Shown: positions 21,883-33,458, numbered from the stretch's first letter. The stretch: DNA of 64,000 nt from Charina bottae (GCA_023362775.1 JALMGJ010000003.1:183493725-183557724); one strand, 5' to 3'. Numbers and translations are program-made. Notes: generated from the letters alone by a model not told the origin.

Positions 21883-22114
21883 AGCCAGTTTGGTCTAGTG
21901 GCTAAGGCAACGGGCTAGAAACCAGGAGACTGTGAGTTCTAGTCCCGCCTTAGGCATGAAAGCTGGCTGGGTGACCTTGGGCCAGTCACTCTCTCTCAGC
22001 CCAACTCATCTCACAGGGTGGTTGTTGTGGGGAAAATAGGAAGAGGAAGGAGTATTAGGTATGTTCCCCGCCTTGAGTTTATTTATTTAGAAAATAAATA
22101 AAATAAAATAAAAA
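21883..22114 (+). mobile_element. Sauria-SINE-like element
   Basis: The tRNA-like head GCCAGTTTGGTCTAGTGGCT and box-B-like GAGTTCTAGTCCC are followed by GGGTGACCTTGGGCCAGTCA, CTCACAGGGTGGTTGTTGTG and CCGCCTTGAG, then an AATAAA-type tail. This order is that of Sauria SINEs. A related copy is at 55181. I see no clear target duplication. Confidence 0.85.
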
Positions 22115-22512
22115 ATGAAATTTGTGGTGGCTTGTATCCCTAGCAATCACATTGCACAGGGTCATTGAGAAATGCACAGCTAGCACATAAAGCAAATTCA
22201 ACAATATGTGAGTAGATCAGCTAAAGAGACAAAGTACTCTGTCCAAAAGATACACAGCATAGGACAATAATTTATTTATTTTGTAGGTGGGAAGGGAAAT
22301 GAGGTTAAAAGCATAAAACAATGGGTATATAGATTTATTTTAAATACCAGGGAAGAGTTAGTCTTTAAAATGAATGATCTGTTTTAAATACATCTATTTT
22401 CCCAACTTCTACAAGCATGGATGCAAAGAGCTTGTGAAGTGATGGTTTCAAATGGAATGTTCTCTTAATTAGAGAATTAGAGATTAAATAATTATCATAT
22501 TTCTAGAATGTT
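22115..22512. other. No recognised feature
   Basis: AT-rich sequence between the SINE and the complete LINE; its last 12 bases belong to the target site duplicated at 26460. Confidence 0.5.
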
Positions 22513-22523
22513 ACAATGCTAGT

Positions 22524-22646
22524 CTCACTCGCTGGATCGTCACCTTGTTGTGGTGAGTGGGCTTGTGTGTTCCCAATGAACCCTGTGAGCGAAGCCGTCG
22601 GGAGTCATGTACTCCTGGCAGGGTCACCCATGGCGGTAAGGTCCAG
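22524..22646 (+). ncRNA. Candidate HDV-like self-cleaving ribozyme
   Basis: The pairings form the nested double-pseudoknot order of HDV ribozymes. P1: 22524-22529 with 22556-22561 (one T-G). P2: 22532-22538 with 22640-22646 (one T-G). P3: CACC 22541-22544 with GGTG 22552-22555. P4: 22580-22585 with 22619-22624, capped by GGAGT/ACTCC at 22601-22615. P1 starts exactly at the element boundary, where cleavage would free the 5' end. The J4/2 strand holds a candidate catalytic C (22634) in GGCGGTAA. No convincing P1.1 and a non-standard J4/2 lower confidence. Confidence 0.5.
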
Positions 22647-23209
22647 GGGGAGGAACCAGACAAAGAACGATCCAAGAAAGTCCTCAACGGCAGAACAGGT
22701 GGAAGATAACAAGGTGTATTGTTACAACGGCTGCGAAGGCGGATGAAGGCTGCAGCAGACAAAAGGTCACCAATCGTCATGGTATCCATGCCATTGGATT
22801 AGAGCCTTTTTCTGTGAAGGTTGTGTGCTGATCATTGTGCACCGATCTCCACACATAAAACAAATTCACGCACAGGCGTCTTCCAACCACACCAAATCCA
22901 AAACAACCAAAAGTCCCATGGCGACTGATGAATGGCAATGGGGGCAAGACTGTGAAATCTGGAAGCTCCTAGTCATGGACCAGCACATGGGTGGTGGATA
23001 CGGATTCAGTCGCCCTGACTCAAGGATCGAGGCAGTTGAGTAGTTCGGCAGCTGTATCCACGACTGAGCAGCCCTATTTAGGATCCACTCTGCTCACCCC
23101 ATATGGGGAGGGGGCTAGAAAAGGTGCCCTAAACATAGTCTGCCTCATTTTCTCCCTGACTGGATTACCGCGACCAGTGGGGTCACCATCTAGCGGTCGT
23201 AAAAAACAC

Positions 23210-26200
23210 ATGAATTTTGGAACATGGAATATACGGACACTGCAAGACAATATGGATAGTGAACGACCTGAACGTAGGACTGCCATTATTGCAAGGGAGC
23301 TGAGACGTTTTAATATTGATATAGCAGCACTCCAAGAAACTCGAAGAGCAGGAGAAGGACAGTTGAAGGAAGAAAAAGGAGGTTATACCTTCTTTTGGAA
23401 AGGACTGCCTGAACAAAAACGACGAATACATGGGGTAGGCTTTGCTATCAAAAACGACCTTGTGAAGCTCTTGTCAGAAGTTCCCACTGGGATTAACGAA
23501 CGACTCTCAACTCTGCGAATAAAACTCGCCAAAAACCAATAGGCAACTATCCTACGTGCTTACGCACCAACACTAGATGCAGATGAGGATATCAAGGAAA
23601 AATTTTATACCCAGCTGGACACCATCTTATCAGAGATACCAAAGGAGGATAAAATTATCCTCCTGGGCGATTTCAATGCAAGAGTTGGGCGTGATTTTGA
23701 TTTGTGGCCAGGGATCATTGGGAAAGAAGGAGTTAACAACAGCAACACGAATGGAATCTTACTTCTGACTAAATGTGCAGAGCATAACCTTGTCATTACT
23801 AACACACTCTTTCGCCAGAAAAATAAATTTAAAACATCATGGAAGCACCCACGGTCGAAGCACTGGCATCTTTTAGATTATGTAATTGTCCATGCTAGAG
23901 ATCGCCGTGATGTACTTCTCACCAGAGCCATGACGAGCGCTGATGACTGCTGGACAGACCATCGATTAATTCGATCCACGATGGCCATAAAGATTGTCCC
24001 TCATCGTAGGCTCCAAGGAAGAAAACCAAGGCATAAAATGAATACACTGGCCCTTCAAGATCCTATTAAATGAGCTTGCTTTCAATCAACTCTCAAGGAA
24101 CATCTGCCTATGGAACTTACTGAAAATGTTGAGGAACACTGGATTAAATTGAAGACTTCTATTATTTCAGCCTGTGAACAAACTATCGGATACCAGACTA
24201 AGAGACATCAGGACTGGTTTGATGAGAACGATAGTGAGATTGAACATATTATTGACAAGAAAAGGAAAGCCTTCCAGATATGGCAAAAAGATATTAACTG
24301 TGCCGTTAAGAAAAAAATCTACGCCAGTGCAAAGGCAGAAGTCCAAAGAAGAACTAGAGAACTTAAGAACATATGGTGGATAAAAAAAGCCCAAGAAACC
24401 CAACATTTTGCAGATGCTCATGATGCACGGGGCTTTTTTAATGCCATAAAGGCCATCTATGGACCAACAAACCATGTTACAAATCCCTTATGCTCAGTAG
24501 ATGGTGCTAAACTTCTAAAGGACAAAGAGTCTATTGCACTGTGCTGGAAAGAGCATTACTACAATCTCCTTAATCGTCACTCTACTGTGGCTGATGAAGT
24601 CTTCTTGCAAATCCCGCAAAAACAAATAAGAGATGAGCTTGCAGTACCCCCTAGTTTGGAGGAAGTCAGCAAAACCACTAAACAAATGAAAAATAACAAA
24701 GCTAGTGGACCTGATGGGATTCCTGCTGAAGTCTTTAAAGAAGGCGGGCCTGAACTTACACAACAACTTCATAAGCTCATCGAAAAAATCTGGATGAGGG
24801 AGGAGATTCCAGCAGACTTTAGGGATGCCATAATTATCACTCTCTTTAAAAAGGGTGATAGAACAGACTGTGGAAACTATCGAGGCATCTCCCTTCTAGC
24901 CACAGCAGGCAAAATCCTGGCAAAGATCATTGCAAACCGTCTCCTATCTGTATCAGAAGACATCCTCCCTGAAACGCAAAATGGCTTCCGCCCTTCCAGG
25001 GGAACAGTGGATATGATCTTCACTGCACGACAGCTTCAAGAAAAATGCAAGGAGCAAAACCGCCCTCTGTACATGGCGTTTATTGATCTGACTAAAGCTT
25101 TTGATACTGTAAATCGTACTGCTCTCTGGACCATCCTTCTGAAAATCGGATGCCCTGATAAATTTGTGAACATCTTGCGGTTACTCCATGATGACATGAT
25201 GGCAACAATCCTGAATAACAATGGCTCTCAAAGCGATCCATTTAAAGTGGAATCCGGTGTTAAACAGGGATGTGTTATTGCTCCAACATTATTCGCTATC
25301 TTCATCGCTATGATTATGCACCTTGTTGAAGAGAAACTTCCTACTGGTGTAGAAATTATATATCGAACAGATGGAAAGCTTTTTAATCTTAGTAGGCTGA
25401 AAGCAAAAAATAAGGTAATTGCAACTTCTGTTATAGAACTTCAATATGCTGATGATAACGTAGTCTGTGCACACTCCGAGGAAGATCTTCAAACTATCCT
25501 ATACATCTTTGCAGAAGCATATGAAAAACTCGGCCTCTCGATGAACATTAAAAAAACCAAAGTGCTTTACCAGCAAGTTCGAACCAATCCCTCTGCAGCG
25601 CCATCAATCCAGCTTAAAGGTGTGTCACTAGAAAATGTCGACCACTTTTCTTATCTCGGCAGCCATCTATCTACAAAAGCCGACATCGACGCTGAAATTT
25701 AGCATCGCCTGAGCTCTGCGAGTGTAGCTTTCTCCTGAATGAAGCGTAGAGTGTTTGAGGATCGGGACATTCGCAGGGAGACCAAAATGCTTGTTTACAA
25801 AGCCATTGTACTACCAACCCTTCTGTACACCTGTGAAACATGGACCCTCTACAAACGCCACCTCCAACTTCTTGAAAGATTCCATCAACGCTGCCTCCGA
25901 AAAATTCTGCAGATTACTTGGGAAGATAGGCGGACTAATGTTAGCGTATTAGAAGAAGCGAAAACCACCAGCATTGAAACAATGATCATCCAACATCAAC
26001 TTCGCTGGACCGGTCATGTTGTTCGAATGCCTGACCATCGTCTTCCAAAGCAGCTACTTTACTCCCAACTTAAGAATGGAAAACGAAATATTGGTGGACA
26101 GCAAAAGAGATTCAAAGATACTCTCAAAGCTAATTTTAAAAAAATGTAATATCAGCATTGAGAACTGGGAAGCCCGAACTCATGAGCGTTTCAATTGGAG

Positions 26201-26396
26201 GTCATCCTTTATTAATGGCGCTATGGACTTTGAAGAAGCACGAGTACAGGGCGAAAGGGAGAAAAGAGCTAAAAGGAAGGCACGTCAGGCAAACCCTCAT
26301 CATGACCGTCTCCCACCCGGAAACCTATGCCCTCATTGTGGGAGGTTGTGCGGATCCAGAATTGGCCTTTATAGCCACTTACGGATCCACCGTTAA
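23210..26396 (+). pseudogene. LINE ORF2: endonuclease, reverse transcriptase, C2H2 finger
   Basis: Read in one frame from ATG 23210 (open upstream to 22991). The endonuclease has NFGTWNIRTLQD, ALQETR, ILLGDFNARVG and a late DHRLIRS. The RT has KGDRTDCGNYRGISLLATAG, FRPSRGTVDMIF, FIDLTKAFDTV (motif A, near 25080), GVKQGCVIAPTLF (B) and YADD (25445-25456). The thumb contains RHLQLLERFHQRCL and LRWTGHVVRMPDHRLPKQ. The last residues form CPHC..(x12)..H..(x3)..H, a C2H2 finger. Interruptions: TAG 23540, TGA 24071, TAG 25700, TGA 25736, and a frame change in the A run at 26139-26145. The flanking long open pieces are 22991-23542, 23702-24073, 24110-25702 and 25739-26149. Confidence 0.85.
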
Positions 26397-26419
26397 AATT
26401 TTACCTTTGGAAGACAATC

Positions 26420-26459
26420 TTACTCGGCTACGAGTGATCGCCAATGATGATGATGAATG
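26420..26459 (+). other. LINE 3' terminal hairpin and TGA tail
   Basis: ACTCG-GCTA-CGAGT forms a five-pair hairpin, then TGATCGCCA and a TGA repeat. The same 35 bases recur at 34874-34908, so this is the conserved 3' recognition end of the family. Confidence 0.7.
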
Positions 26460-26471
26460 ACAATGCTAGTC

Positions 26472-28263
26472 ATACAACCAAAGAAAAACATTTCAATATC
26501 CATTTTAAAAACGCATAGCATATCAAAAAGAAAATACAGTATTTAACAGTAGGTATTTTCAGGGGAATATTTTAGAAATGTATTTTCTAATGTGAATTTT
26601 CATGGCTGTCATTTATTTTTACAACATTTACAAATTAATCTACAACGTGGATGAATGAAATGAATAATGCAACAAAATATTAATATATAAAAACTTTATC
26701 ACCCTTACCATTATGCTGATGTATGGACTCTATTCGGAGAATAGCAAGATGTGGCATATAGAAAGTGGCATTCAAACAAAGTCATGGTGGGAATGGGTCA
26801 ACCCAGGAGAAAGATTGTTTATTTGGAATGCATTTTTATCATGTCAATACTAATTGCCTTAGTGAAAATTATTTTTTTCTGATGGATAGTAGTTTGGTTT
26901 ATGTTGATGTAAATACTGACATGAAGCAAAGCAGTATAACTTTTATTTATTTTAATATACATGACGCTGCTATAGCTAAGCAGTAATGGACCAGCTCCAT
27001 AGGACTGAATAGGTAGGATAATTAAATGACAAGGCAGTAAAATAAGGCACTTTATTTTAAAAGACTAACCTACAGGTCACCTTCAACTCACAAAGTTTGT
27101 TTTTCAAAGTTCATATATTCTGTGCAAATAAACATTGATTGCAGGACTTGAGCCAGAGTTCAAAATTTTTGAGATGGAGCAATAGAGAATGACAGCCACT
27201 TTTCTTTCACATCATTAAAAACAGAAGCAATACTATAGATTAAAACAAATTAAAAGTAATTCAGTAACAATCCTTTCTTTATAAAGAAATCCATTACTAA
27301 TAGTTAATCTTACAGATAATTAATAAACCATAACACTTTCTGAACAATCTCCTGCCAGAGATTTGTTCCTGACTCTCTCTAGTTCAACTTTTGCACAAAG
27401 CAAGTAGACTCTTATTTGCAAAAGAACAAATATATACATATCTATGAGTGAGTTCAGTTGGGATTACTTCCAAATATAGGAATGCTGAATTCAGTGTTAT
27501 TCTTACTGTTCACCTTTCAGCATTACCATGACTAGTGACTGACTCAAGACTTTTTGTGAGTGCTGTTCAATTAAATCTGTTTAAACTGAAACAGAATAAT
27601 AACTATGACCGTTGGATTTTTCTAGTCTAAGGATTTCCTTCCTCTTTTTAGAGTGCTATGTAGAATCATGAAGTTGCATATAATGGAAGGATCATCTTGA
27701 CCATTTTATACACTGGCTGCATATTGCAAACTAGATTTGCAAACCTGTCCAGATTGTTGTGGGGGGAGAGACTGTAAATCCATTATAATATGAAAATTGA
27801 AGGTGAGAACTAGATTTTAAAATTAACAAGTTTATGTTGATGATTATGACTTTTCCAGTACCATATGTTTCATCTTTCCCCAGTGTGGTATCCTTCTGAA
27901 GAATGGGGTTTGAATTCTCACAATTCCCACTTCTTTGCTGGCTAGGAATGATGAGAATTGACATCTAGCATATATGGAGAACACCAAGCTGGAGCAGTCT
28001 GATTTATATATATAAAATTGACAGAGGGCATTTCTCTACTTAGATTAGGATTTCCGTACAATTGGCACTTGAGGACACTTTTTAACTACTTCATTCCATT
28101 GGGCAATAAAATAGAGATATAATTTTCTCCCCAGTTTGGGAACATGAGCTCTTCAGTCACAACTGCCAGGGATAGTAGCCCAGACAGCAAATGATATCAA
28201 AACAGAATGCCATGATGAGAACTTTCAACTAGGGATAAATTAATCTGTCTGTTCACTTTCTAT
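26472..28263. other. No gene recognised
   Basis: AT-rich. Text near 27905-27965 (TTCTCACAATTCCCAC, GAGAATTGACATCTAGC) may be a very old relic of the hAT-like repeat seen at 1216, but too diverged to claim. Confidence 0.45.
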
Positions 28264-28322
28264 AAATCACAAAATTTCAGAGTTGGCAGGAGTTGTATAT
28301 ACCATTGAATCCAACCCTATGC
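28264..28322 (-). mobile_element. CR1-like 3' end fragment (old)
   Basis: Plus text AATCACAAAATTTCAGAGTTGG and TTGAATCCAACCC is the reverse complement of the CR1 terminus (TTGGACT..CTTCCAACTCT..TGATT) seen in forward orientation at 41195-41232. Confidence 0.55.
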
Positions 28323-28849
28323 TCATTACCAAAACCCAGATTAAACCGTATCAGATGTGAATACTTGTTGAGAGTCACGAGTGGGGGGGCCAAGATTGTA
28401 TGAGAGAGTACCTGAGTGAGAGACAGGGCAGGTAGGAGTGATTGTTGCCCCTCTGTGACCAGTGAGAGAAGCCACAGGGGGCATAATGAGTGATTAGAGG
28501 ATGAATGTAAGGGGCGGTTGGGGCTTACCAGCGCCGAGAGCTTCGGTTGGTTGCGCTGGTAGCCTTCGACTGCCCAGGAGGATGGAGTATGAAAGGATGG
28601 GTGTATGGAAGAGACCCCTGCCTAGATCCAGGTTTTCGAGGGATTCGGGAGTGGAGGCGACCGGATCAGGAAACTCTGGGGACTACAATGTGGGCATTCC
28701 GATCGAGGTGGTGACGGGCAGGAGATATAGTGACGGGAACCAGAGGACAGGCCATCTTTGGGGAAGGCGCCCCTGGTGTTTAGTACCGGTGGTGTGTTCC
28801 GGTTTTCCGAGTTCAACCCCAGGCTCTGCGGATCCTTGAGGGCCCCGGC

Positions 28850-29523
28850 TTCCGGCTGCTGCTACTCAACGCCAGGTCAGTAAATAACAAAGCCCCTCTC
28901 ATAAGTGAATTAATCACAGAGAGGGGGGCGGACCTGGCGTGTATTACCGAAACCTGGCTGGGCCCAGAGGGAGGAATAGCCCTCTCAGAAATGTGCCCGG
29001 CTGGGTGTGGCACCAGCCGAGAGACCGGGGTAGGGGAGGAGGGGTGGCAGTTATCATCAGAGAATCCTTGATGGCTTTCAGGGGCCTTGCTCCACAAGTA
29101 TCCGGATGTGAGACCCTGTTTTTCAAGTTGGGTGCCCGTGAACAGTTGGGAGTGTTGCTATTGTACCAGCCTCCCTGCTGCGTAGCAACCTCCCTGCCTG
29201 AGCTGCTGGAGGCTGTCTCGGGGTTGGCGGTGGAGTTCCCCAGGCTTATGGTCCTGGGGGATTTTAACTTGCCGTCCTTGGGGCATGCCTTGGAAGCGGC
29301 TCGGGGGTTCATGGCTACCATGGCAGCCATGGGCCTGTCCCAGATTATTCGGGATCCGACTCGAGACAGTGGACTCACTCCAGATTTGGTTTTCTTGTCA
29401 GAGCAATGGCAAAGTGACCTGAGGGGAAAGTTAGAACTATCCCCGTTGTCATGGTCAGATCACGTCCTGGTATCCCTAGGATTCTCTTATGCCGCCCCAC
29501 TCTGCAGGGAGGCTGGACCTATT
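28850..29523 (+). pseudogene. L2-like apurinic endonuclease domain
   Basis: The frame starts as FRLLLLNARSVNNKAPLI with LACITETWLGPEG (28850-29005), typical of the APE domain start (the N in LLLNARS and E in ITETWL are the metal and catalytic positions). A one-base shift in the G-rich text near 29020-29040 moves to the 28939-29526 frame: GGGVAVIIRESL, LMVLGDFNLPS, then SDHVLVSL, the C-terminal SDH motif. The domain is complete in order, but a TGA at 29524 separates it from the RT. It nicks target DNA in active elements. Confidence 0.8.
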
Positions 29524-29526
29524 TGA

Positions 29527-31583
29527 TTGGTCCGCCCCCAGCGACTTATGGACCCATTGAGGTTTCAGAGGGAGCTGGGGGTAATACCTGAGGATCTGCT
29601 GCACGGTCCAGCGGAGAAACTGGCCGCAACTTGGAATAGGGAGGCGGCCGGTGCCTTGGACAGGATCGCGCCGATGCGACCTCTCAAGCCCCATTCGACC
29701 CGTCACTCCCCGTGGTTTACGGAGGAGTTGAGGGTCTTGAAGAGGGTGAAGAGATGTCTAGAGCACCGCTGGAGAAAGACGAAGACGGAATTCGACCGAA
29801 CACAATCTAGAGCCGCTATTAAGGCCTACCTTGTGGCGGTAAGAGCGGCGAAACATAAATATTTCTCCGCTCTTATTGCATCCGCAGAATGCCGCCTGAC
29901 GGCCCTGTTTAAGATTACTCGATCTCTCTTGGGTAGGGTGGTTTTGACCACCCACCTGCAGGGCCGTGCGGAAGAATTTTCTGAGCATCTGCAGGATAAA
30001 ATCGCTCGGATTCAGTCTAAGTTGGACTCCATGCCTAGATTGCAGTCTGGGGAGATGCCGGGAGAGCGGTCTTGCCCTATTATCTGGGAGCGATTTGATC
30101 CTGTTGGACCTGAGGAAGTGGACAGGATCCTTCGAATTGTTAATCCCACCACATGTTATTTAGATCCCTGCCCTTCCTGGCTGGTGAAATCGGCCGGGGA
30201 GGTGACAGGTGGATGCGTCCAGGCTATGATTAATACATCCTTGTCGGAGGGGGTGGTTCCAACTGCCTTTAAGGAGGTGTTGGTGCACCCCCTCCTCAAG
30301 AAGCCATCCCTGGACCCTACCATCCTGGACAACTTTCGTCCAGTCTCCCACCTTCCCTTTTTGGGAAAAGTGGTTGAGAAAGTGGTGTTGCAACTTCAAA
30401 GGACCCTGGATGAAGCGGATTATCTTGACCCTTTTCAGTCAGGTTTCAGGCCAGGATACGGGACGGAGACTGCATTGGTCGTGCTTACGGATGACCTCTG
30501 GCAGGAGCGGGATGGAGGTAGTGCATCTATCCTGGCCCTCTTGGACCTCTCAGCGGCTTTCGATACCATCGACCATGGTATCCTTTTGGGGAGGCTTAGG
30601 GAGTTGGGGGTGGGCGGCGTAGTTTTGCGCTGGTTCACCTCCTTCCTCCAGGGCCGCTCCCAGTCGGTGGTGATAGGGGAGGAGAGATCCAGCCCGCATT
30701 CGCTCCTATGTGGGGTGCCGCAGGGTTCGGTTCTCTCTCCTCTCCTGTTCAACATCTACATGAAACCACTGGGTGAGGTCATCCAACACCATGGGATGAG
30801 GTATCATCAGTATGCGGATGATACTCAATTGTATATCTCCATCCCTGGTGAAGTAAGTGATGCTGTGTCCACCCTGTCCCAGTGCCTGGGGGCTGTGAGG
30901 GCCTGGATGGGGAACAACAGGCTTCAGTTGAACCCTGGTAAGACCGAGTGGCTGTGGATTGATGGCTCAGCGTCTTCTGGGAAATTATCATCTTTGGTTC
31001 TCAATGGGGTAGCACTACCCCATTCAGAACCAGTGCGTAATCTGGGGGTTCTTCTAGACTCACGACTCCTGCTGTTGGTGCGCCAGTTACGCCCATTCCT
31101 GGAACGCGATGCCCTCTGCACAGTCACTCATGCTCTCATCATCTCCCACGTAGATTATTGCAATGCACTCTACATGGGGCTACCCTTGAAGACTATCCGG
31201 AAGCTTCAGCTGGTGCAGAGCTACATTGGGTGCCGGTTTGCTTCCGGGTACAATTCAAGGTGTTGGTTATCACCTTTAAAGCCCTACATGGCATGGGACC
31301 AGAATACCTGAGGGACCGTCTTATCCCCATGTTATCGACCCGCCCCACCCGGTCATCCAGAGAGGCCCTGCTACGTACCCCATCAATTAGAGAATGTCAT
31401 CTGATGGGGTCTAGGAGGCGGGCCTTCTCTGTGACAGCGCCCACGCTATGGAACAGCTTGCCCCCAGAGTTGAGACAGATCTCCTCCCTCCTGACCTTTA
31501 GGAAAGAGCTGAAGACCTGGTTCTGCCGCCTGGCATGGGAGGGAGGGACGGATAGTTCCTCATGGAGATGGCTAATCCCTTGA
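29527..31583 (+). pseudogene. L2-like reverse transcriptase and C-terminal region
   Basis: Frame 29527-31311 (594 codons) carries NFRPVSHLPFLGKVVEKVV, FQSGFRPGYGTETALV, ALLDLSAAFDTIDHG (motif A), CGVPQGSVLSPLLFNIYM (B), YADDTQLYIS (C, from 30811) and WMGNNRLQLNPGKTEWLW. Compared with 51057-52062 it lacks 16 codons after LLLDSRLLL-like text near 31075, in frame, and about 65 bp after QLVQ near 31220, which shifts the frame. The C-terminus resumes in frame 31158-31583 (VCFRVQFKVLVITFKALHG .. FRKELKTW). The stop at 29524 and the shift make it non-functional. Confidence 0.85.
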
Positions 31584-31884
31584 TTTTAATGTCCTTCTTT
31601 TAATGAATATCTTATCCATCTGGATTTATAATTATTTTTATACTGTTTGTAATTTTATCTATAGATTTTAACTATTGTTATCCTGTAAACCGCCCAGAGT
31701 CCCTATTCCGGGAGATGGGCGGGGATAAATTTAAATAATAAATAAATAATAAATATATTTGTTGATTTTGTTTCTAGGTTAGTCTGCAGTTTTCTTCAAC
31801 AGCATTTGCATGAAAATACATCTTCATTTTGCTTCCCATATATTCATATTTTTGGAGAATTTCTACTGATATATGCCTTTTAAG

Positions 31885-32225
31885 CTAAGGGGCGTGGTGG
31901 CTCAGCGGGTAAGATGCCAGGCTTGTCGATTGGAAGATCGCAAGTTTGGAGGTTCGAATCCCTAGCCCCGTGTGATGGAGTGAGCTCCCGCACTAGCTCC
32001 AGCTCTTGCCAACCTAGCAATTCGAAAGCATGCAAATGCAAGTAGATGAATAGGTACCACTTTGGTGGGTAGGTAACAGCGTTCCATGCGCATCATGCGG
32101 CCACATGACTGTGGAAGCGTCTTCGGACAATGCTGGCTCTTTGGCTAACAAATGGAGATGAGCACCGGCCCCTAGAGTTGGACATGACTGCACAAATGTG
32201 TGGGGGGACCTTTACTTTACAAACC
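31885..32225 (+). mobile_element. tRNA-derived SINE, BovB-tailed family
   Basis: Perfect 13-bp duplications TATGCCTTTTAAG at 31872-31884 and 32226-32238. A box TGGCTCAGCGGGTAAG, B box GGTTCGAATCC, end AGAGTTGGACATGACT (two CpG-type changes from the family) and a CTTTAC tail. Confidence 0.93.
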
Positions 32226-32238
32226 TATGCCTTTTAAG

Positions 32239-33236
32239 TGCCTGCCTTTTTGTTTGCAATTCTCCATAATGCACATTTTTGTACAAATTTTAAGTGGAAA
32301 ATTGTATCCCAAAATGTGAATATTGAAGGACAGTTGTATTCTGCTTTACCTAGTAATCTCAGGAGTGTGATCTTAGTTGGTATGTATTAAAATATAAACC
32401 AAATTTTCTTCTTATGTGGCATCTTGATGTGATGGCTTACTCACGTATCAAATCTCTCCCTGGATTTGAAAGAAGCTGCTTATTTCAGGTTCATCCCTTC
32501 TAATCATTCTAAGCTAGGATGGGATGAATTGTCATGTATCTCTAAGTTAACATTTAAAGTGAACAGAAAAGAAAGAGCATGGATTAGTTAGGGGGCTATT
32601 ATAATAGATGGAATTATAGGATGAACCCACTTGTCTCCAGAAGTATAGCAGTGCCAACACAGGTTTAGAACAATTAGCTATCTTTCATCTGTATTGTAGA
32701 TCCTTGTGGATTAAAGACAATTGTGGCTCTTAACTATGTTTATTTTTCATCTTGCTGAACCATGGGGGCAATAGGGTTGATGGATCGCTTCCTAATGGAT
32801 TGCAATAGGATTTGATAATCTTTTGGTCCTTGCCATTACCCTTTGCCTCCTTGCCTTGCCTGGGAGGGTAGTTGATGATAACTCGATATCCCTGGAGTGG
32901 ACAGGAATGAACGTTTTACCCCTTTTTGCTCTTGAGGAAATTTTGAAGGGATGAAATGGGTACCTCAGGCTCAGACAACTATTGTACCTCATATACTCTC
33001 CCATAGGAAAAACCAGCTCAGTTGTTTGTAGTTGAATCTGTGCAAAGGTTAAGGCACCTATTTTGTCCCTTAGAGCTCTAACCCTCCAAAACCAAAAATT
33101 TCAGCAATGCCCACTTCAGGGGGATATATAGATGCAAATTGGGTGTTATGGAATTTGGGGGTTGCAGTTTGCTCCCTTTTTGGCATTCACTCTAATGTGC
33201 ATACATAATATATGGATCCTAACATCTTCCATTGAT
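32239..33236. other. No recognised feature
   Basis: About 1 kb of non-coding sequence with no recognised repeat. Confidence 0.5.
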
Positions 33237-33237
33237 A

Positions 33238-33312
33238 TATGTTTGTGTTTGTGTGTGTGTGTACACACACACACACATGACACAGACACACATGACATGA
33301 ATACATACATAC
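33238..33312. repeat. GT then AC self-complementary microsatellite
   Basis: GTGTGTGTGTGTAC joins ACACACACACACA directly, so the arms can form a hairpin of about 14 pairs. A CATA run follows. Confidence 0.85.
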
Positions 33313-33389
33313 GAAGGGGAAAACAGGAAATAATTTTATAATCACTTACATGGTTTAAAATTAATCTCTTCCCTAAAAGTTGTTCAACA

Positions 33390-33458
33390 ACTTTTTAGTT
33401 GTTAACATATTATTAACAATAGTTGTTAATTAGTTGTTAACATATTATTAACAATAAA
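33390..33458. repeat. Tandem duplication beside a PLE
   Basis: AGTTGTTAACATATTATTAA occurs twice (about 33398 and 33432) with a period near 34 bp, next to the PLE fragment end. Confidence 0.7.

Larger units (their letters stand above)
22524..26459 (+). mobile_element. Complete APE-type LINE with 12-bp target duplication
   Basis: ACAATGCTAGTC occurs at 22513-22524 and again at 26460-26471, so about 3.94 kb between them is one insertion (base 22524 may belong to either). Order: 5' UTR with HDV-like fold (22524-22646), one long frame with an APE endonuclease and RT (23210-26396), a C2H2 finger at its end, then a 60-bp 3' UTR with a hairpin and TGA-repeat tail. The short UTR, trinucleotide tail and single ORF fit the RTE group (RTE, RTEX or Proto2), but I cannot fix the clade. 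It is full length yet inactivated by four stops and one shift. Confidence 0.85.
28385..31757 (+). mobile_element. L2-like LINE, nearly full length
   Basis: A GC-richer block in AT-rich surroundings. It holds a 5' region (about 28385-28845), an APE endonuclease (28850-29500), an RT and C-terminal domain (29527-31583), a 100-bp 3' UTR with the hairpin CCGCCCAGAG..GATGGGCGGGG (31690-31725), and an AATAAATA-type tail. The CR1/L2 superfamily is certain from RT motifs; L2 rather than CR1 follows from the 3' hairpin and ATAAATA tail. No target duplication found, as is usual for this group. One stop, two frame changes and an in-frame deletion inactivate it. Confidence 0.85.

Noticed and set aside
23183..23431. 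Minus-strand frame in the LINE endonuclease
   Set aside because: Shadow of the plus-strand coding frame; several others at 24167-25492 are the same.
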